Shown here: positions 1-6,800 of the stretch, in pieces
Layout: each line of letters starts with the position of its first letter
How positions within the stretch are numbered: position 1 is the first letter of the stretch
Assembly: GCA_031378715.1 (NCBI GenBank)
Contig: JANNEN010000371.1
Span: 1-10,355, forward strand
Length of the DNA stretch: 10,355 bases
Direction: 5' to 3'
From: Emticicia sp031378715
GTDB lineage: Bacteria; Bacteroidota; Bacteroidia; Cytophagales; Spirosomataceae
Position numbers and translations under genes: made by a program
The notes under the pieces: generated by a model
Seen by the model: only the letters and a program-made list of their open reading frames with translations
What the model was told of the DNA's origin: nothing
Database searches by the model: none

Positions 1-136
1 TAAATGTCCTGTTCAAAGCCCCCGCCGAAATTCCGTAAATCATCTCTGGCCGAAACCCCGTGTCCAAAATCGCATGAATCACGCCCACCTGCCAAGCTCC
101 TTTGAGTGAGCCACCTCCCAGTACCAATGCCCTCAT
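1..136 (-). CDS. Patatin-like phospholipase, N-terminal fragment (cut by window edge)
   Basis: The reverse strand from the ATG at 136 reads 45 open codons to the window edge. The peptide begins MRALVLGGGSLKGAWQVGV and ends around GISAGALN. The glycine-rich GGGSLKG (residues 7-13) is the oxyanion-hole loop of patatin-like lipases. GISAG (residues 35-39) is the GxSxG nucleophile elbow, with Ser37 the predicted catalytic serine; its partner Asp lies outside the window. Members of this family hydrolyse acyl ester bonds in lipids and use a Ser-Asp dyad. The start is well placed because the glycine loop follows immediately, as usual in short cytosolic patatins; no signal peptide is present. The gene diverges from the polyprenyl synthase across 185 bp. 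The exact substrate cannot be told from this fragment. Confidence 0.88.
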   Translation of the reverse strand, partial: MRALVLGGGSLKGAWQVGVIHAILDTGFRPEMIYGISAGALNRTF

Positions 137-321
137 TTTAATCTTTTTTCAATAATTTGTAAAATAATTATGTCTAAATTTGCTTTAAAAATTGTTATAA
201 TTCAAGAAAAATTAAAACAAAAAAGATATAACGTATATATTTTCATCAAACCTACGCAATAAATCAGATTTCTTCGTGAAATTGCACTTGCAAAACAAAG
301 CATTTTTTTGCACCTTCCTTC
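137..321. other. Divergent intergenic region, patatin / polyprenyl synthase
   Basis: This is 185 bp of very AT-rich DNA between two divergent starts, so it must hold both promoters. TAAATTTG at 175-182 is an exact match to the Bacteroidota -7 element TAnnTTTG on the plus strand. The nearest TTTG (156-159) lies only 15 bp upstream, shorter than the usual 19-21 bp, and the leader to the ATG at 322 would be about 140 nt. I see no convincing minus-strand promoter, no Shine-Dalgarno sequence and no small ORF. Confidence 0.4.
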
Positions 322-1296
322 ATGCCATTAGATATTAATCAAATACAAGCCCCAATCGAGCAAGATTTGGAAGTTTTCGAGAAAAAATTTCGCTCTTCGA
401 TGAAGACCGATGTCATGCTCCTCGACCAAATCATGAAGTATATCATTCACCGAAAAGGCAAGCAGGTGCGGCCCATGTTTGTCTTCTTGACGGCTGGCAC
501 CCTCGGACAAATCAACGAAGCAACCTACCGTGGGGCGGCACTGATTGAGTTACTCCACACCGCTACCCTCGTCCACGATGATGTCGTTGATGATTCAAAT
601 TATAGACGTGGTTTTTTTTCGATAAAAGCTCTCTGGAAAAATAAAATTGCGGTTTTGGTCGGCGACTATCTGCTTTCACGTGGCCTACTGTTGAGTGTCG
701 ATAATGAAGATTATGATTTGCTAAAAATCGTTTCGACGGCCGTCAAAGAACTTAGTGAGGGCGAGTTACTCCAAATCGAGAAAGCTCGAAAATTAGATAT
801 TACCGAAGATGTTTATTATGATGTCATTCGTCAAAAAACCGCTTCCCTCATTGCATCGTGCTGTGCCGTAGGAGCGGCTTCGGTGGGTGCGAGTGCCGAA
901 GTTGTGGCAAAAGCCAAACTTTTGGGCGAAAAAATCGGCATGGCGTTTCAAATAAAAGATGATCTTTTTGATTATGGCGATGCCGAAATCGGAAAGCCAA
1001 CGGGCATTGATATTAAAGAAAAGAAAATGACCCTGCCCTTGATTTATGCTTTAAATAATGCCTCGTGGTCGGACAAGCGAAATATCATCAATTTAGTAAA
1101 AAATCACTCCGAAAACCCCAAAAAAGTGACCGAAGTCATTGATTTCGTGAAGCGTTCGGGGGGGATTCAATATACTAACAAGGTTATGAAACGCTTCGTA
1201 CAAGAAGCCAACGATATTCTTTTTACATTCCCCGACTCAACTTTTCGTCAATCGCTACATGATTTAGTTTTATTTTCTATCGAACGTACGAAATAA
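322..1296 (+). CDS. ispB: Long-chain polyprenyl diphosphate synthase (octaprenyl-type)
   Basis: This is a trans-isoprenyl diphosphate synthase of 324 residues, the usual length for the family. It condenses isopentenyl diphosphate onto an allylic primer. GKQVRP (46-51) is the substrate-binding region. The first aspartate-rich motif is DDVVD (86-90), in the context LLHTATLVHDDVVDD, followed by RRG (95-97). The second is DDLFD (213-217), in QIKDDLFDYGD. All the Mg2+-binding aspartates are present. The small residues Ala81 and Thr82 just before the first motif, and the overall IspB-like wording, point to a long-chain product rather than farnesyl or geranylgeranyl diphosphate. In Bacteroidota this would normally supply the menaquinone side chain (inference). 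The enzyme is cytosolic. The ATG at 322 is the first in frame and lies a typical distance before the first helix. The gene is monocistronic in appearance, with an AT-rich hairpin just after the stop. The symbol follows E. coli usage; chain length is not proven. Confidence 0.93.
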   Translation: MPLDINQIQAPIEQDLEVFEKKFRSSMKTDVMLLDQIMKYIIHRKGKQVRPMFVFLTAGTLGQINEATYRGAALIELLHTATLVHDDVVDDSNYRRGFFSIKALWKNKIAVLVGDYLLSRGLLLSVDNEDYDLLKIVSTAVKELSEGELLQIEKARKLDITEDVYYDVIRQKTASLIASCCAVGAASVGASAEVVAKAKLLGEKIGMAFQIKDDLFDYGDAEIGKPTGIDIKEKKMTLPLIYALNNASWSDKRNIINLVKNHSENPKKVTEVIDFVKRSGGIQYTNKVMKRFVQEANDILFTFPDSTFRQSLHDLVLFSIERTK

Positions 1297-1298
1297 AT

Positions 1299-1345
1299 TG
1301 AAATTATTATTTTTATAATTGTTATTAAAATAATAATATATTTCA
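1299..1345 (+). terminator. AT-rich hairpin after the polyprenyl synthase stop, possible terminator
   Basis: Starting 3 bases after the TAA stop, ATTATTATTTT (1303-1313) pairs perfectly with AAAATAATAAT (1327-1337). After one T:T mismatch, ATAA (1315-1318) pairs with TTAT (1322-1325) around a TTG loop. Flanking TGAAA (1299-1303) can alternatively pair with TTTCA (1341-1345). The stem has no G-C pairs in its core and no clean T-run follows, so it is weak as a classical Rho-independent terminator. Its position is right for an RNA 3' end. A second AT-rich stem, ATTTTCAA (1374-1381) with TTGAAAAT (1388-1395), lies further along in the same spacer. Confidence 0.4.
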
Positions 1346-1457
1346 TAAAAATTATATTTTTAGATTATATGATATTTTCAATTTATTTTGAAAATTTAAA
1401 AATGTATTATAGAAAATAAAATTATTGTCAAGTTATGCTTTCAATGCCTTGGTTTTG

Positions 1458-1465
1458 TACATTTG
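1458..1465 (+). promoter_or_regulatory. Candidate Bacteroidota -7 element for the Uma2-family gene
   Basis: TACATTTG at 1458-1465 matches TAnnTTTG exactly. Transcription would begin around 1470-1473, a short leader before the ATG at 1481. The TTG at 1463 would then lie upstream of the transcript, which favours the ATG as start. No TTG or TTTG -33 box is seen at the standard spacing, so this rests on one element only. Confidence 0.35.
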
Positions 1466-1480
1466 AGAAAAAAAAACATC

Positions 1481-2080
1481 ATGCAAGCGACTGAAATATT
1501 ACCCAAAATATTAGTTTATGAAACCTTTGACGGACAACCAATATACCGAAAAGGGTACAAAGATTTTTTGTTGGGCATCAAAAAAATAGCCGAGATAACT
1601 ATGGGAACGAGTACCTTGCAGTGGTTTATTACAACGATTATTACGAAATATTTGAACCGACTTTTACCCGATTCTTATTTGGCAGGTGCGGCAGAACTGG
1701 GGATACACGTTTCTCATAATACTATTTTGGCGGTAGATATTGCAATTTTTAGGAGTGGCGTACTAAATATTGGTTTTCAATCGGTTAATTATTCCGAAAT
1801 ACCTCCCAATGTTGTTGTGGAGGTAGATATTAAAGTCGATGAGTCCGAGTTTTTTAAGTCTGAAACAGAATACTTTAATCGAAAAACAGAAAAATTACTA
1901 AAATTTGGGGTCGAACGAGTGATTTGGATTTTGCCCTCTTCCCAAAGAATTATGATTGCTTCCAACCTCCAACGGTGGGAGTTTATCAGTTGGGACGAAA
2001 CCTTTGAAATCATTGATGGCCTGCAAATAAATGTGTGGGATTTGATGTTGAAAAATGGGTTTCAAGAAGAAATAAAATAG
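1481..2080 (+). CDS. Uma2 family (DUF820) predicted endonuclease
   Basis: The protein has 199 residues from this ATG. The fold cues are those of the Uma2/DUF820 group, a branch of the PD-(D/E)XK nuclease superfamily. A hydrophobic strand carries Asp86 (ILAVDIAIF). Next comes PPNVVVEVDIKVD (108-120), with Glu114 and a nearby Asp116/Lys118. Then comes the characteristic helix and strand KTEKLLKFGVERVIWILP. The N-terminal PKILVYETFDGQPIYRKGY and MGTSTLQ segments resemble Bacteroidota members I recall. Members are often found in many copies in cyanobacteria and Bacteroidota; their biological role and DNA substrate are unsettled. A TTG at 1463 would add six residues, but I prefer the ATG because a -7 promoter match overlaps the TTG. 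No membrane segment or signal peptide is seen. It ends 4 bp from the convergent mutM stop. The family call is firm; nuclease activity is inferred. Confidence 0.82.
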   Translation: MQATEILPKILVYETFDGQPIYRKGYKDFLLGIKKIAEITMGTSTLQWFITTIITKYLNRLLPDSYLAGAAELGIHVSHNTILAVDIAIFRSGVLNIGFQSVNYSEIPPNVVVEVDIKVDESEFFKSETEYFNRKTEKLLKFGVERVIWILPSSQRIMIASNLQRWEFISWDETFEIIDGLQINVWDLMLKNGFQEEIK

Positions 2081-2084
2081 GCTT

Positions 2085-2894
2085 TCAGATTTTTTGTTGC
2101 CTATCCGCACAGAAAAAAGTCGTTCGTCCACCTACTTTAATGATGCTAATTGGCTGCCCACATTCGGGGCAAATGCCTATCGTACTTTCCGAACCCTGTC
2201 TGCCCCAACCACGGGCATGAATCAGAAAATTAGCAGGAAAATCATCATAATTTGCTTGCCGTTCGATAGCCGTTTGAATTACCAAACGCATGGCTGTGTG
2301 AATATTAATGACCTCATTATCAGTTAGTTGGCTCGCTATTCGCTCGGGCTGAATCTTGGCTTGGAATAATACTTCATCAACAATCCAGTTGCCAATGCCC
2401 GCCACCGTCGATTGGTCGAGCAGCACCGACTTGATGGGAGCTTTTCGCTTCGTAAGTGTCCGTGTTAGTTCCTCAACCGTGATTTCTAAGGCATCTTTAT
2501 TGATTTTTTTGCGAAGGAGATATTCGTCAATATCCGCCACAATACCGATACGCTCAAACTTTCTCGGACAAAGAAAACCTAACTTAAAACCATTCGCAAA
2601 TTTAAACACAATGCGGGCAAAGCGGGGCGTATCTTCTTCGTCACGGAAGTAAGCCAAATCGCCCGTCATGCCAAAGTGAAAGTGCAGCCAGTAGGGGGCA
2701 TCAAGTTGGGCAAATAGGTTCTTGCCGATGCGTTTGGTGCCAATAAACTGCCGATTGCGGAGTTGCGAAACGAGGGTGTCGTAGTCGGTCGTGAGGAGTT
2801 TCGTATCCTGCACATACACATCGGCAATGGGCTGGTGCAGACTTGTTTCTTCAAAATATCGGCGGTAGGTTTCTACTTCGGGTAGCTCGGGCAT
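2085..2894 (-). CDS. mutM: Formamidopyrimidine-DNA glycosylase (Fpg/MutM), degenerate zinc finger
   Basis: This is a bifunctional glycosylase/AP lyase of base-excision repair, expected to remove oxidised purines such as 8-oxoguanine and nick the strand by beta,delta-elimination. The N-terminus MPELPEVET carries the catalytic Pro2 and Glu3. Lys58 in KRIGKNL is the conserved DNA-contacting lysine. HFGMTGDL is the intercalation-loop region. DQSTVAGIGNWIVDEVLF is the helix-two-turn-helix segment; its GNW..DE wording resembles plant-type Fpg more than the GNIYADE of E. coli (from memory). The C-terminus has CPEC (Cys242, Cys245), the conserved GGR turn (Arg257), then Cys262. The position of the fourth zinc ligand is Arg265 (FCADRQQ), so only three of four Cys ligands remain. 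Length (269) is normal. The gene lies downstream of a toxin-antitoxin pair on the same strand, with an 87-bp gap containing its own promoter candidate. The Fpg/Nei family call is secure; substrate preference is inferred. Confidence 0.92.
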   Translation of the reverse strand: MPELPEVETYRRYFEETSLHQPIADVYVQDTKLLTTDYDTLVSQLRNRQFIGTKRIGKNLFAQLDAPYWLHFHFGMTGDLAYFRDEEDTPRFARIVFKFANGFKLGFLCPRKFERIGIVADIDEYLLRKKINKDALEITVEELTRTLTKRKAPIKSVLLDQSTVAGIGNWIVDEVLFQAKIQPERIASQLTDNEVINIHTAMRLVIQTAIERQANYDDFPANFLIHARGWGRQGSESTIGICPECGQPISIIKVGGRTTFFCADRQQKI

Positions 2895-2943
2895 AGTTGG
2901 GAATTGTTTGGATTTTAACAGATTTTGGGAGTTTTTTGTTTAG

Positions 2944-2975
2944 AAAATCTAAATCCTTAATCATACTTTGTACAA
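2944..2975 (-). promoter_or_regulatory. mutM: Candidate mutM promoter
   Basis: On the minus strand, TTG (2975-2973) is followed after 21 bp by TAGATTTT (2951-2944), which matches TAnnTTTG in all but the last base. Spacing is inside the Bacteroidota range and the leader to the ATG at 2894 would be about 40-45 nt. The -33 box lies within an interrupted palindrome (2963-2979) that follows the toxin stop. Confidence 0.35.
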
Positions 2976-2979
2976 GTAT
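2963..2979. repeat. Interrupted palindrome after the toxin stop
   Basis: ATACTT (2963-2968) and AAGTAT (2974-2979) form 6-bp inverted arms around TGTAC; the centre also contains the palindrome TTGTACAA in the alternative register. It begins 3 bases past the toxin stop codon and overlaps the proposed -33 box of mutM. It could be an operator or a small RNA hairpin at the end of the toxin message. No T-run follows, so it is not a classical terminator. Confidence 0.35.
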
Positions 2980-2981
2980 TT

Positions 2982-3317
2982 CTACAAATCATCAAGCTCG
3001 CCTAATCGTTTTTGAATATCTTTGTCTGTCAAGGTCGAAACTTCGCTTTTATCATAAATACCAAATACAAATATTTTTGATTTGATAATTTTGACGCAGG
3101 TCAAGACTCTTGCACCGCCACTTTTACCCGCATTTTTACTCCCAATTTTGAGCCGAATTTTGTAAGAGTCTTTGCCAAGAGGTGTACCTTGCGTTGGATT
3201 AGCTAATAGTGTTAGGAAAAGCACTCGCAAGTCGTTTTTGAGAGAAGGGTATTTTTTCGACAGTTTTTTAAATTCTCGCTCAAAATCGTTGGTAGAAATT
3301 ATATCTTCAGCTTTCAT
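2982..3317 (-). CDS. RelE/ParE-family toxin of a type II toxin-antitoxin pair
   Basis: The protein is small (111 residues) and basic. Its organisation fits the RelE/ParE fold: two N-terminal helices (FEREFKKLSKKYPSLKNDL, about 12-30) and then a beta-sheet core. The segment YKIRLKIGSKNAGKSGGARV (52-71) is the hallmark of the Bacteroidota and cyanobacterial RelE-like group, with basic residues Lys53, Arg55, Lys65 and Arg70. A further strand and turn, FVFGIYDKSE, and a C-terminal helix follow. Family members are typically mRNA interferases or gyrase poisons; which applies here cannot be told. The ATG overlaps the end of the upstream antitoxin gene by 11 nt, the usual layout for translational coupling in such modules. 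No transmembrane segment. Family call confident; activity inferred. Confidence 0.87.
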   Translation of the reverse strand: MKAEDIISTNDFEREFKKLSKKYPSLKNDLRVLFLTLLANPTQGTPLGKDSYKIRLKIGSKNAGKSGGARVLTCVKIIKSKIFVFGIYDKSEVSTLTDKDIQKRLGELDDL

Positions 3318-3531
3318 TCAGTAGGTCAAAAGCATTTTTGAGTTTTATCTCGCCGTTTAAATGTTGTTTTATTTCTTGCACACTGCGTTCTACTCCTTTC
3401 AGAAACTCTTTCTTGGTGGTTGGTTTATCGACTTCCTTACCCTCTACGTAGGATACATTTAAGCGTTGAGCAAGGTTAATAAAAAGCATGTAGTCTGCCC
3501 GATTAGTTGGATTTACTGTAATCGTCCCCAT
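3307..3531 (-). CDS. Small antitoxin partner of the RelE-like toxin
   Basis: This 74-residue protein lies directly upstream of the RelE-like toxin and overlaps it by 11 nt. MGTITVNPTNRADYMLFINL starts with a short predicted strand (2-7), then a helix (about 12-25). The rest is charged and probably helical (KKEFLKGVERSVQEIKQHL, ending NAFDLLNES). This resembles a group of roughly 70-residue Bacteroidota proteins that pair with RelE toxins: an N-terminal T(I/L)xxxP strand and helix, perhaps DNA-binding or dimerising, with a C-terminal toxin-wrapping tail. I do not recognise a named antitoxin family with certainty. The antitoxin assignment rests mainly on position, size and the overlap. Expected roles are neutralising the toxin and repressing the shared promoter at 3550-3580. 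Confidence 0.75.
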   Translation of the reverse strand: MGTITVNPTNRADYMLFINLAQRLNVSYVEGKEVDKPTTKKEFLKGVERSVQEIKQHLNGEIKLKNAFDLLNES

Positions 3532-3549
3532 TATGATTATTTTTTTATG

Positions 3550-3580
3550 TAAAAGTAGATGGAATTATAAAAAAAAACAA
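3550..3580 (-). promoter_or_regulatory. Candidate promoter of the toxin-antitoxin operon
   Basis: On the minus strand TTG (3580-3578) is followed after 20 bp by TACTTTTA (3557-3550), seven of eight positions of TAnnTTTG. The leader to the antitoxin ATG at 3531 would be roughly 12-15 nt, typical of short-leader toxin-antitoxin operons. It lies 27 bp from the end of the MITE-like element, outside it. Confidence 0.4.
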
Positions 3581-3603
3581 GATAAATATTACAGTTTTTA
3601 GTC

Positions 3604-3767
3604 TTAGGAATGAGAAATAAATAAAGTAACATTCTTACACGCCTTCTTTTTCCGTTATCCTGCCCAATTTTTTCATTAAAGAGCGTTGCTATTTGCAGAA
3701 AAAAATGATTGTCTAACGAAAAAATAGCCAGTTTAAAAATGTTACTTTATTTATTTCTCATTCCTTA
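3604..3767. mobile_element. MITE-like element with 27-bp perfect terminal inverted repeats and TTA duplication
   Basis: The segment 3607-3633 (beginning GGAATGAGAAATAAATAAAG) is the exact reverse complement of 3738-3764, giving 27-bp perfect inverted ends around a 104-bp centre. TTA stands on both outer sides (3604-3606 and 3765-3767), as a 3-bp target-site duplication would; this makes the visible dyad 28 bp long. The centre has no ORF of useful size but continues the dyad weakly: CGTTA (3653-3657) with TAACG (3714-3718), flanked by T- and A-runs. Total element length would be 158 bp. Short, non-coding, perfect-ended and with a short duplication, it fits a miniature inverted-repeat transposable element. 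TTA would suit transposases of the IS5/IS1031 or Harbinger-like type that duplicate three bases (inference). An alternative is a long intergenic foldback that was never mobile. Confidence 0.62.
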
Positions 3768-3768
3768 C

Positions 3769-3801
3769 AAAAAAAGCACAGCCCAAGAGCCATGCTTTTT
3801 T
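3769..3801 (-). terminator. Hairpin terminator of the tricorn-like protease gene
   Basis: On the minus strand AAAAAAGCA pairs with TGCTTTTTT around an inner stem of GCTC with GGGC. The two TG/TG steps between them can be G-U wobbles, leaving a CTTG-type loop. The 3' T-run (from 3775 down to 3769) completes a Rho-independent terminator 18 bases after the protease stop. A-run and T-run are symmetric, so it may work in both directions. It lies only 4 bp from the right inverted repeat of the MITE-like element. Confidence 0.75.
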
Positions 3802-3818
3802 CAAAATGCAATATTTTT

Positions 3819-6800
3819 TTATTTTTTTGCACCAATATCTTTCAGAAGCACCTCCACGGCAGTTTTTAGCTGATCATCGGTGCCTTTGGCTATCCAATCG
3901 GGTTGGTTTTCTACGATAATGTCGGGTACAGCTGGCCCGAGTTCTTGGTTTTGATCGGTGGTTTTGGTAAACCAACCACGCCCAGGTAGTCGCACAAATG
4001 AACCGTCCATGAGTCCCTTTCCACCCGTCGAAATCACCGAACCGTTGGTCGGAACGCCTACTAATTTGCCAATTCCAAGGGTTTTATAAGCGTGCGAAAA
4101 TATCTCAGCGTTCGAGTAGCTTCCCTCGTTGCAGAGAGCAATCGAAGGTTTTGTCCAAGCAGCATACACCAACCGCTCACCGATTGGGTAGTATTCTTTA
4201 AACTTCAATTTATCTTTTTCAAGATTTTCGCTCGCCCCTCTCGGAATCGTGTAGGCGTGCTGTTTATAGTTTAAAATCGTCATCAAATAGTCGGTCGTAG
4301 AGCCGCCACCATTATAGCGGACATCAATAATCAAACCCTCTTTGCCGTAGCCCGCAGCCGTAAATTCCCGCTCCACAACCTCAAAACTCGGAAAATCCAT
4401 GCCTCGAATATGAATGTAACCCAAACGACCATTGGAGTACTTTTCGACTAATTTTTTGCGGTTTTCCACCCACTCTTCATACAAATTATTGCTGATGCTT
4501 GCGGTTAGTCGGAGGGCTACTTCTCGGGTTTTTCCATCGGAAGATTTTACCGTTAAAAGCACTTTTTCGTTTACCAATCCATTGAGTAATTCGTGGAAAT
4601 TAATATTATTACTAATGCTTTCTCCATTCACTGCCGTGATTATATCTCCCTCGTTGAGTTTACTTTTTTCTTTATCGGCAGGAGCATCTGGAATGATATG
4701 ATTGATTTTTATACCATCGCCAACGGGCATAATTTCGGCACCAATCAGACCCGTGGCATCTCGTTGGGTTTCGGTACGGTCAGCTACCGATAGCCCCATG
4801 TGGCTCGAATTTAGTTCGCCCAAAAGTAGGTTAAACATATCTCTAAAATCATTGCCCGTACTGGCATTGATGCAGCGTTCTTTGTATTTGTCATGCAGTT
4901 TTACCCAGTCATTTCCGTGAAATTTTGGGTCATAAAAACCATCACGAATCGCCCGCCATGCTTCCTCAAAAACCTGTGTACGCTCGCCGCTATAATCAAT
5001 TTTCATTTTAGAAATGTAGGGCAGCGGCTCGGCTACGCTTGTTTTTGTGTCAATTCGCCCCAAAGAACCTTGTTTGGTGTAGTACAGATATTTACCTTCT
5101 TTATCCATCGTCACCCCGCTCGGATTGGTGCCTCCCTTGGTGATTTCTTTCAAATCTTTACCGTCCCATTTGATGCTGTACAGGTCACGCCCTTTGGCAT
5201 TGCTGCTGTTGGTGGTATAGTAAAATGTTTCGCCATCTTTCGAGATGATGAGGTCGCTTTCGTCACCCGTAAAATTGGTTACTTGCACGATGCGTTCATG
5301 GATTTTGTCGAAATCAATTTTGATTAACTTCGGCGTTTTATCTTTTTTATCGGCTCCCGTTTTGGCAGGTGTTGCCTCGGCGGGTGCATCACGTTCTTGC
5401 CAATCTTGGGTTTCTTTTTCCCAGTCTTCTTTTTTGAGCCAAACAAACCAAATATCAGCACTGCGGCCAGCACTTCGCTCGGAGATAAAACCTAATTTCG
5501 AACCATCGGTACTCCAAAACGGTCGCCCGTCGGTGCGGGGGTGCATCGAAATGTTTACGGGTTTGCTCGAATTATCAGCCGCCTGAACGAACACTTCTTG
5601 GTTGAAATACAAGTCGCTCACGGCATACGCCACCCATTTATTATCGGGACTCCACGCTATGCCATTGGGTGCGTCCCAGCTATCAGCCAATATTTTTTCG
5701 TTCGATAGTTTACCATCAGTACTAATGTCGGCCACCACAAAAGTGCCTCTACCACGCACATAAGCAATTTTCTTTCCGTCGGGCGATATACTTAGTGCTG
5801 TTTCGTCTCCCGATGTGTTGGTGATTTTGATGCGTTCGTGCTTCAAAGATTTGAAAATATTGCGTTGGCTGGTGTCCGTTGAGCGAGCCAAATAAATGTC
5901 AAAATTGCCATTTGCTCGGTCGCTTGTAAATAGGAGGGTTGAGTCATTCAGAAATGCGGGCGTAATATCCCGAAAAGCGTGTTCCGAAATATTGATGCTA
6001 CGTGATTTTTCTTTGTCGGCTTCTTTCAAAAATATTTCTCCCCGAATCGAATACGCCAATAATTTGCCATTCGGTGACACCGTATATTCGTTTGCCCCCG
6101 TACTCAAAACTTTCTGCTCGGTAGCATCAAGGCGGTCGTCAGCACTGATTTGAACGTTGAGTTTTTGAGCCGCTCCACCAGTGGTTTTCATGGTATAAAG
6201 ATTCATGTCTTTTTCAAAAACTACCGTGTTTCCGTCAGCCGAAATACCGAATGCCCTAATTGATTCATCTTTATAGTTAGTCAGTTTTTCGGCTTTGTCG
6301 GTGGCCTTTCCGTTGGTATCAATTTTTAGGCGATAAATATTATACGCACCGTCAATGCTACTCAAAAAATAGATTGTATTGCTGCCAGCCCATTGCGGAA
6401 AAACATCGTTGGTAGCAAAATCTGGAAGTTGTTGATAGGTTTTGCTTTGAGTGTCATATAACCACAAATCACGGTCTGAGCTACCTTTGTAGTCTTGTCG
6501 AGCAACGGGATTGAGGTCGCCTCGCTCAAAAACCACAAAACGCCCATCGGGCGAAAGTGCAGGAGCGTGACCGATAGCACCTAAAAATCTTGACTCGGTG
6601 CCGCCCTTCGGACTAATGGAATAAACCTCACTTGGCCGTTCGATTTGACGAAATTCTCGATTGGTTGAAAATAAAATTTTATCGGCTTGCGTCCAGCTCG
6701 AAACATTATCCGAACCCGAATGGAATGTGAGTCGCTTCGGCATTCCGCCCTCGGTTGGCATCACAAAAATATCATTATTACCAAATCTTGTACCCGAAAA

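Noticed and set aside
1463..1480. TTG start adding six residues to the Uma2-family protein
   Set aside because: The TTG is the end of an exact TAnnTTTG match, which would put it upstream of the transcript; the ATG at 1481 is a better start.
3606..3765. Reading the 28-bp inverted repeat as a terminator
   Set aside because: The arms are 104 bp apart, end without a T-run, and a proper hairpin terminator for the protease lies next to it at 3769-3801; the flanking TTA repeats fit mobility better.
4893..5327. 144-codon plus-strand open frame
   Set aside because: Antisense shadow of the tricorn-like protease with no recognisable domain or start context.
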